Origin: Eggerthellales bacterium UBA948
Lineage (GTDB): Bacteria > Actinomycetota > Coriobacteriia > Coriobacteriales > UBA8131
Reading direction: 5' to 3'
NCBI GenBank assembly: GCA_002293265.1
Contig: DBCW01000102.1
Coordinates: forward strand, 208 to 5,281
Length of the DNA: 5,074 nt
This document shows, piece by piece, positions 1-3,356 of this stretch. How positions within the stretch are numbered: the stretch's first letter is position 1; every line of letters begins with the position of its first letter. The position numbers and the translations under genes are program-made. Under the pieces are notes generated by a model that ran no database searches, was not told the DNA's origin, and saw nothing but the letters and a program-made list of their open reading frames with translations.

Positions 1-1291
1 AAGGACCAATGATCGATCCGAAGCGACCCCACGAAGAGGCAAGACCGTTGCCTGCGCCGCGCACTTCAGTAGCATATAGCTCCGGTGTATATAGAGCCAT
101 ACACATGGCGTTCATATACTTTCCAAACTGATATAGGATGCCAAAGATGATGACACCGGCCATACCAAGAGACACACCACCGATGGAGCTGGGATCTTGG
201 AAGCCGTAGACGATACCAAAAATGGCTGTGCATAAAGCAGCGATAAGGAAGGTTGGCTTGCGACCAAATTTTTTGGATGCCCATGTTGTGAAAAACCATG
301 CGGGGATGCCGCCAAACACTCCAAGGGTGACCATCCAAATAGCCATAGAGTTATCAAGTCCTTTACCTTTAAGTATCTGGGTAAGGAATGTGCCAAGTCC
401 ATAGTCACTTAACATGGAGATAAACCAAACAAAGAAGCAAAGGATAGTTAGCTTTAGATACTTGGAAGAGAAGAGCTGAGCAAAGCCTTTCTTTACCTCT
501 ACTACCGGGCTGACGACCGGTTCAGGAAGCGAACCATGCTTGGCCATTGCCCAGTCTTCAAATTTTCGGCAAATTCTATCAGCTTCTTCATGACGACCAA
601 CTTTCTCCAGCCAAAGCGGAGATTCCGGAACTGTGGCAATGATTCCAATAACAAATAGAGCCGGTAGCGCTTCGATAAAGTAAAGCACGCGCCATCCAAA
701 GGCACTGCCAATAGCCTCAACTACTACGCCGCTGATGATACCGGCAATTAGAAAACCAACCGGTGTCATTAGTTGATACAAAGTCATGTATTTAGGTCTG
801 TCTTTTGATGAAACGATCTCACTGAGCCAAGAAAGTGCGATAGGGAACTGCGCGCCCAGACCAAATCCGAGAATAAAACGCATAACGAACATAAACTCAA
901 TGCTCATCGAAACAGTGAGTGCAAATCCGGCAATACCCCACATGATCATCATTGATACAGTAACCTTTTTGCGACCTAAACGATCAGCAAGGCTTCCGGC
1001 GATGATAGCTCCAAGAAACATGCCGGCAAAACATATCGATGCGTACATAGACTGTAAATTCGCAATTTCGCCTGCAACTTTTCCGGTAGCCGGGTTTATA
1101 AAACCAGTGCCAAGGAGAGGCGCAAAGAAATGCTCGCCGATCAATGGTAAAAGATAACTGGTTCCTCCCAAGTCAATTGTCTCGGCAAACCAACCCATGA
1201 GGATAAAAAAGATGATAAGAAGTTGCTTTCCCGATCCGGGAATGCGATTCATACGATCCGCAACAGAGTACTTAACAGCGGTTCCTGTCAT
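1..1291 (-). CDS. MFS transporter (metabolite:H+ symporter type), C-terminus cut by window edge
   Basis: This is probably an inner-membrane secondary transporter that moves a small organic solute with protons. The minus strand reads without interruption for 430 codons from an ATG at 1291, which has a strong AGGAGGG ribosome site 9 bases upstream. The protein is dominated by hydrophobic segments. Family landmarks are the MFS motif A after the second helix (residues 99-109, GSLADRLGRKK), Glu158 and Arg166 after helix 4, GWR at 199-201, PESPLWL at 222-228 before a hydrophilic central loop (about 229-270), a second motif-A-like KKFGRKP at 340-346, and PELYATEVRGAG at 403-414. This pattern fits the sugar/aromatic-acid/metabolite symporter branch of the MFS. 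Members are usually about 440-470 residues, so only the last helix or so should be missing. It is transcribed away from the zinc-ribbon, LysR and molybdoenzyme genes. The substrate cannot be told from sequence; import of the neighbouring enzyme's substrate is an inference from position. Confidence 0.93.
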   Translation of the reverse strand, partial: MTGTAVKYSVADRMNRIPGSGKQLLIIFFILMGWFAETIDLGGTSYLLPLIGEHFFAPLLGTGFINPATGKVAGEIANLQSMYASICFAGMFLGAIIAGSLADRLGRKKVTVSMMIMWGIAGFALTVSMSIEFMFVMRFILGFGLGAQFPIALSWLSEIVSSKDRPKYMTLYQLMTPVGFLIAGIISGVVVEAIGSAFGWRVLYFIEALPALFVIGIIATVPESPLWLEKVGRHEEADRICRKFEDWAMAKHGSLPEPVVSPVVEVKKGFAQLFSSKYLKLTILCFFVWFISMLSDYGLGTFLTQILKGKGLDNSMAIWMVTLGVFGGIPAWFFTTWASKKFGRKPTFLIAALCTAIFGIVYGFQDPSSIGGVSLGMAGVIIFGILYQFGKYMNAMCMALYTPELYATEVRGAGNGLASSWGRFGSIIGP

Positions 1292-1300
1292 AATGTAACT

Positions 1301-1307
1301 CCCTCCT
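1301..1307 (-). promoter_or_regulatory. Ribosome binding site of the MFS transporter gene
   Basis: On the minus strand this reads AGGAGGG, a near-perfect Shine-Dalgarno sequence, 9 bases before the ATG at 1291. It fixes that start. Its first two bases also lie in the 3' arm of a small inverted repeat, CTGCA-TTT-TGCAG on the minus strand (1306-1318). That repeat could fold in the mRNA just ahead of the site, but a 5-bp stem is too weak to call regulatory. Confidence 0.75.
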
Positions 1308-1380
1308 GCAAAATGCAGTTTTAATGAAGTTAAAAGGATAATAAAAAGAATGAGAGATATAGTCCCTCTACAATAGAAGA

Positions 1381-1408
1381 GACTGTTCGAAAAGTTATTG
1401 AAGTGCGC
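1381..1408 (+). repeat. Dispersed near-repeat, copy 1 (upstream of MFS transporter)
   Basis: This stretch aligns with 3264-3291 over 29 columns, with 24 identities, 3 mismatches and two single-base gaps. The shared cores are CGAAAAGT and GAAGT, followed after one variable base by CGC. It lies 90 bases upstream of the MFS start codon, in reverse orientation relative to that gene, and in the same orientation as the zinc-ribbon gene, 254 bases from it. The second copy precedes the molybdoenzyme. A shared regulator-binding site is the simplest reading. It is inferred from the repeat alone, and chance cannot be excluded with only two copies. Confidence 0.4.
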
Positions 1409-1460
1409 CAAGCCAGAATAGCACAGCTTGCGCCCCTACAATTTAGTTATTTGAACTATC

Positions 1461-1474
1461 ATGCAAAGCATTTG
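1461..1474. promoter_or_regulatory. Overlapping palindromes ATGC-AAA-GCAT and CAAA-GCA-TTTG (possible operator)
   Basis: Two perfect odd-length dyads interlock here: ATGC-AAA-GCAT (1461-1471) and CAAA-GCA-TTTG (1464-1474). They sit 10 bases before a third perfect dyad at 1485-1499, in the middle of the divergent intergenic region. Such clusters often bind dimeric regulators. LysR-family sites are commonly short AT-rich dyads near divergent promoters, so the LysR protein encoded nearby is one candidate. Nothing here proves binding. Confidence 0.3.
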
Positions 1475-1484
1475 TTACAGGCTT

Positions 1485-1499
1485 TAAACAGACTGTTTA
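1485..1499. promoter_or_regulatory. Perfect 15-bp palindrome TAAACAG-A-CTGTTTA (candidate operator)
   Basis: The arms TAAACAG (1485-1491) and CTGTTTA (1493-1499) are exact reverse complements around a single A. This size and symmetry suit a helix-turn-helix dimer site. It overlaps the possible -10 box GTTTAT (1495-1500) of a weak plus-strand promoter, a position from which a repressor could act on the zinc-ribbon transcript. The left edge of the repeat at 1381 shares GACTGTT with 1491-1497, which may be coincidence. It is listed as a candidate only. Confidence 0.35.
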
Positions 1500-1651
1500 T
1501 TCGCAAATCGTATTCCTGCATCTACAATGAATAGCAATAGACGCAATGCAGCATGAGACTTAGGCACTAAATCTTTGTGCGTTTATATGGTGTTTAGCAA
1601 CGTGACACCAGCCGAATCTTCGAATAGTTTTAGTGATTTATCAACTCAAGA

Positions 1652-1656
1652 AAGGA
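1652..1656 (+). promoter_or_regulatory. Ribosome binding site that sets the zinc-ribbon start
   Basis: AAGGA lies 6 bases before the ATG at 1663, which is ideal spacing. The reading frame is open further upstream to a GTG at 1633, but nothing like a Shine-Dalgarno sequence precedes that codon, and this site would then fall inside the gene. The ATG at 1663 is therefore preferred. Confidence 0.7.
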
Positions 1657-1662
1657 TTAATT

Positions 1663-1974
1663 ATGTGCTTTAGACCACCGGAGACAACTACCGGTCCACA
1701 GCTTTGCCCCGAGTGTGGCAAAAAGATTGTGTCGCCAAATTTCAAGCCGGTTGTATGTCCATTCTGTAAAGCAAAACTACCGACCGAGCCGCCGGCTGCC
1801 GCTCCGGGGGCCATGGTGTGTCCCAAGTGTGGTAAATCAAATCCCATGACTGCTAAAGTTTGTTCCGGTTGTGGTGCTACAGAAGCAGATTTTATGGAAG
1901 CAGCTGCCCCCAAAATGCCAGGTGCCCCCAAAATGCCCGGTGCCCCCAAACCTCCTTCCGCCCCCTCGTTATAG
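1663..1974 (+). CDS. Small double zinc-ribbon protein with Pro/Ala/Lys-rich repeat tail
   Basis: A 103-residue, probably cytoplasmic protein with no signal peptide or membrane segment. It contains two four-cysteine zinc ribbons: C15-x2-C18 with C32-x2-C35, and C53-x2-C56 with C67-x2-C70. These are joined by a Pro/Ala linker (about 40-50). After an acidic patch (73-79) the tail is low-complexity and repeats KMPGAP, encoded by an 18-bp tandem repeat. CPxCGK and CSGCG are typical of the broad zinc-ribbon families that hold structure or bind protein or nucleic acid; none of this names a function. It begins MCFRPP, which I recall from small zinc-ribbon proteins of anaerobic bacteria, but I cannot verify a family here. 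The gene stands alone between a long intergenic region and a terminator, so it is probably monocistronic. Its closeness to the transporter/regulator/enzyme set may be incidental. Confidence 0.85.
   Translation: MCFRPPETTTGPQLCPECGKKIVSPNFKPVVCPFCKAKLPTEPPAAAPGAMVCPKCGKSNPMTAKVCSGCGATEADFMEAAAPKMPGAPKMPGAPKPPSAPSL
1906..1950 (+). repeat. 18-bp tandem repeat encoding KMPGAP units, 2.5 copies
   Basis: GCCCCCAAAATGCC[A/C]GGT occurs at 1906-1923 and 1924-1941 with one difference, and a third partial copy (GCCCCCAAA) follows at 1942-1950. The unit length is a multiple of three, so copy-number changes would lengthen or shorten the tail of the zinc-ribbon protein without breaking the frame. This may be a site of strain-to-strain length variation. 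Confidence 0.75.
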
Positions 1975-1982
1975 CCAAATCG

Positions 1983-2017
1983 AAGGCTCGTGTCGAGATA
2001 TTGATATGAGCCTTTTT
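1983..2017 (+). terminator. Rho-independent terminator after the zinc-ribbon gene
   Basis: AAGGCTC (1983-1989) pairs with GAGCCTT (2008-2014), and the T-run TTTTT ends at 2017. The loop is long (18 bases), so the stem is modest. It lies 8 bases past the stop codon, as expected for ending this transcript. Confidence 0.65.
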
Positions 2018-2021
2018 GCAT

Positions 2022-2042
2022 CAGCAGGTATGACACCTGCTG
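2022..2042. promoter_or_regulatory. 8-bp inverted repeat CAGCAGGT-N5-ACCTGCTG near the LysR promoter
   Basis: The arms at 2022-2029 and 2035-2042 are perfect complements around ATGAC. No T-run follows, so it is not a standard terminator. It ends 8 bases before a perfect TATAAT (2051-2056), and the -35-like ATGACA (2030-2035) sits at its centre. An operator for autoregulation of the LysR gene downstream is the likely role (inference); a second, weaker transcription barrier after the zinc-ribbon gene is the alternative. Confidence 0.4.
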
Positions 2043-2056
2043 CTATGAGCTATAAT
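2030..2056 (+). promoter_or_regulatory. Candidate promoter of the LysR-family gene
   Basis: TATAAT at 2051-2056 matches the consensus -10 exactly. ATGACA at 2030-2035 matches five of six -35 bases, but the 15-base spacing is short, so this would be a poor or activator-dependent promoter. It lies about 90 bases before the LysR start codon. A second TATAAT at 2105-2110 has only TTGACC 13 bases upstream, which is too close, and is a less likely alternative. Confidence 0.35.
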
Positions 2057-2137
2057 GATGCGATTGTGGTAGGAGTTTTGTTTTTTTGACCAATATGTAG
2101 GTTTTATAATCATTTTTGCCTGTTGAAGTCAAACCAC

Positions 2138-2142
2138 GGAGG
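2138..2142 (+). promoter_or_regulatory. Ribosome binding site of the LysR-family gene
   Basis: GGAGG lies 4 bases before the ATG at 2147. The spacing is a little tight but usable. The frame is open back to a TTG at 2123, but that codon has no ribosome site, and family members normally begin a few residues before the first helix of the DNA-binding domain, as they do from 2147. Confidence 0.65.
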
Positions 2143-2146
2143 CGCC

Positions 2147-3112
2147 ATGCATGTTGAGTACTTTACTTATTTTAGTGACTTTGCCAAGACCATGTCGATA
2201 TCCAAGACGGCAGCAAATTTCTTTATGACTCCTCAAGGAATCAGCAGAGCGATACATTCGCTGGAAAAAGAGTTTGGAACGCCTCTAATCAGTAGATCAA
2301 AGAATAGTCTTTCGCTAACTGAAGCGGGGTATTCTTTAGTAGAAGATGCCAACCATTTGGTTGAAGCCTACAACACTGCACATCGGCGCATGATTAACTA
2401 TGCAGCGTCTGAGAAAATTATTTTCGATCACACCATAAATCTTTATGTAACACCATTTGTATCTACCTACGTTTTACCTTTACTGGATATCTACTCGTCG
2501 CGAAACGTTGAGTTTAGCTTAAACGTTCATGAGTCAAACTTATATAAAATCATCCCCAGAATAAAGAGCGGGTTGAAGCAACACTCGTTTGCGCTGGTAT
2601 CAGTACCGGAGATATCCCAGTTTGAGGATGCTCTTAACGAAGTTATAGAAAGGGATGAACTTGAGTTTTTCCCTGTTATGCGGCTACCTGTTCAGGCGTT
2701 GGTCTCAGTATCTTCGCCTTTAGCAGGTTATAAAAAACTGAAGGTGAAGGAGTTAAAGGAATACCCTGTTGTCATGTACAATGACCCTGTGCTTTTTGAT
2801 ATTTTGGCAGAAAAGATGGGTAAGGATAACATTGTCATGACTACAAGCTCTTTTGCCATGCTGCAAATGGAGTTAGAAAAGAATCATGCGGTGACTTTTG
2901 TGCCGGCTATTGCTGCAGCCATTGGGCTGCCAAACGCATCTGTTCTCAAGCCTTTAGTAGATGGGTATTGCACCAGACTTGGGTTTTTAGGCACCAAAGA
3001 GTCCATGACAAACAGTCTTAATATGAAAGTCGTTGATTGTGTAAAAAGCTTTTTTGCCGAGAATCAAAATCAGTCGGCTTTTAAGGGTACTTACATTTAT
3101 TTGGAGCCATAG
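2147..3112 (+). CDS. LysR-family transcriptional regulator
   Basis: A complete 321-residue cytoplasmic regulator, slightly longer than the usual 290-310 for LysR proteins. Residues 1-60 form the winged helix-turn-helix: an opening amphipathic helix, then SKTAANFFMTPQGISRAIHSLE (about 19-40), corresponding to the usual 'AAxxLxxSQPAVSxxIxxLE' stretch, and then LTEAG (57-61), the usual end of the wing. A linker helix (about 62-90) leads to an effector-binding domain from about 96 to 300. LysR proteins act as dimers or tetramers, often activate a divergent or neighbouring operon when a small metabolite binds, and often repress themselves. Here the candidate targets are the molybdoenzyme downstream and the MFS gene upstream. 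The gene has its own candidate promoter with an inverted repeat and ends at a strong terminator, so it is probably transcribed alone. The inducer is unknown. The last 20 or so residues, past the usual end of the fold, are not recognisable. Confidence 0.92.
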   Translation: MHVEYFTYFSDFAKTMSISKTAANFFMTPQGISRAIHSLEKEFGTPLISRSKNSLSLTEAGYSLVEDANHLVEAYNTAHRRMINYAASEKIIFDHTINLYVTPFVSTYVLPLLDIYSSRNVEFSLNVHESNLYKIIPRIKSGLKQHSFALVSVPEISQFEDALNEVIERDELEFFPVMRLPVQALVSVSSPLAGYKKLKVKELKEYPVVMYNDPVLFDILAEKMGKDNIVMTTSSFAMLQMELEKNHAVTFVPAIAAAIGLPNASVLKPLVDGYCTRLGFLGTKESMTNSLNMKVVDCVKSFFAENQNQSAFKGTYIYLEP

Positions 3113-3141
3113 CTTTTTGAGATACCTAAAACAAACCTCGC

Positions 3142-3185
3142 AAAACGAACCCCTTTCAACAAATCATTGAAAGGGGTTCGTTTTT
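3142..3185 (+). terminator. Strong rho-independent terminator after the LysR-family gene
   Basis: An 18-bp perfect stem (3142-3159 with 3167-3184), with a GAACCCC/GGGGTTC core, encloses a 7-base loop. The right arm runs into TTTTT (3181-3185), and the left arm starts with AAAA, so some activity on the other strand is possible. It begins 29 bases past the stop codon and separates the regulator's transcript from that of the molybdoenzyme. Confidence 0.93.
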
Positions 3186-3249
3186 CGTTGCGTGCATTTT
3201 GCGCTTGCAGAGTTCATTCTGTAACTGTTAGTTTTTCAATAGCGAGAGG

Positions 3250-3272
3250 AGGTGGCAACACCTGACCGTTGC
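3250..3272 (+). promoter_or_regulatory. Two overlapping, mutually exclusive hairpins in the molybdoenzyme leader
   Basis: AGGTG-GCAA-CACCT (3250-3263) would make a 5-bp hairpin with a GNRA-type tetraloop. GCAAC (3255-3259) can instead pair with GTTGC (3268-3272). The two share bases and cannot form together. The first arm also belongs to GAGGAGGT, a Shine-Dalgarno-like string with no start codon at the proper distance. Alternative pairing of this kind is seen in attenuators and riboswitches, but the stems are short and may be chance. Confidence 0.25.
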
Positions 3273-3291
3273 GAAAAGTAATGAAGTACGC
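3264..3291 (+). repeat. Dispersed near-repeat, copy 2 (upstream of molybdoenzyme)
   Basis: This is the partner of the copy at 1381-1408, 24 of 29 aligned columns identical. It ends 65 bases before the molybdoenzyme start codon and overlaps the possible promoter at 3269-3298, a place where an activator or repressor could act. In both copies the 3' part reads [A/T]TGAAGT[A/G]CGC, so a short translated leader is another reading. Confidence 0.4.
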
Positions 3292-3300
3292 GTGCAATAC

Positions 3301-3325
3301 ATGCCGACAAAAAGTAGTCGGACAT
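3301..3325 (+). promoter_or_regulatory. Inverted repeat ATGCCGAC / GTCGG(a)CAT before the molybdoenzyme
   Basis: CCGAC (3304-3308) pairs with GTCGG (3317-3321), and the stem continues as ATG/CAT past one bulged A at 3322, giving 8 pairs around an 8-base loop. It ends 21 bases before the ribosome site of the molybdoenzyme. It has no T-run. It could be an operator half-site pair or an mRNA leader hairpin. Confidence 0.3.
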
Positions 3326-3346
3326 TAGAAATGCTCAACAAAGTTT

Positions 3347-3351
3347 GGAGG
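3347..3351 (+). promoter_or_regulatory. Ribosome binding site of the molybdoenzyme gene
   Basis: GGAGG lies 5 bases before the ATG at 3357 and supports that start. The first Fe-S cysteine then falls at residue 9, as is usual for leaderless members of the family. Confidence 0.8.
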
Positions 3352-3356
3352 ACTTA

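Larger units (their letters stand above)
1292..1662. other. Divergent intergenic region between MFS transporter and zinc-ribbon genes
   Basis: These 371 bases lie between two outward-facing genes and carry no convincing coding sequence. They should hold both promoters. No -35/-10 pair with good spacing stands out on either strand. On the minus strand TATTGT (1370-1375) and TATTAT (1338-1343) are possible -10 boxes without a good -35. On the plus strand TTGTTA (1472-1477), 17 bases, then GTTTAT (1495-1500) is a weak pair. What does stand out is a cluster of dyads at 1461-1499, listed separately, and the motif at 1381-1408 that recurs before the molybdoenzyme. The length of the region and the clustered dyads suggest transcription-factor control rather than simple spacer. 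Confidence 0.6.
3186..3356 (+). promoter_or_regulatory. Promoter and leader region of the molybdoenzyme gene
   Basis: Because a strong terminator lies just upstream, this stretch of 171 bases must carry the promoter of the molybdoenzyme. A possible pair is TTGCGA (3269-3274), 18 bases, TGCAAT (3293-3298), four of six matches each. Another -35-like box is TTGCAG (3205-3210) with no good -10. The stretch holds the second copy of the dispersed repeat and several inverted repeats, listed separately. I do not recognise a known riboswitch class, including the molybdenum-cofactor one. A 15-codon open frame (3281-3328) is discussed in the findings. Confidence 0.5.

Noticed and set aside
786..1157. 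123-codon open frame on the plus strand inside the transporter region.
   Set aside because: The minus strand encodes a clear MFS protein here with motif A. The plus-strand product has no recognisable features and no ribosome site.
1306..1318. Hairpin touching the transporter's ribosome site as a translational switch.
   Set aside because: It has only five base pairs and covers just two bases of the site, which is too weak to claim regulation.
1633..1662. Upstream GTG start for the zinc-ribbon gene, adding 10 residues.
   Set aside because: There is no ribosome site before 1633, while AAGGA lies at ideal distance from the ATG at 1663.
1641..2036. 131-codon open frame on the minus strand across the zinc-ribbon gene and its terminator.
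   Set aside because: It is antisense to a gene with clear zinc-ribbon motifs, and its Gly/Ala/Pro-rich product mirrors the repeat tail. It has no domain of its own.
2123..2131. A third copy of the dispersed motif (TTGAAGT) before the LysR gene.
   Set aside because: Only seven bases match the copy at 1381 and the CGAAAAGT core is absent, so chance is sufficient.
2123..2146. Upstream TTG start for the LysR gene, adding 8 residues.
   Set aside because: There is no ribosome site before it, GGAGG sits just before the ATG at 2147, and the DNA-binding domain starts normally from there.
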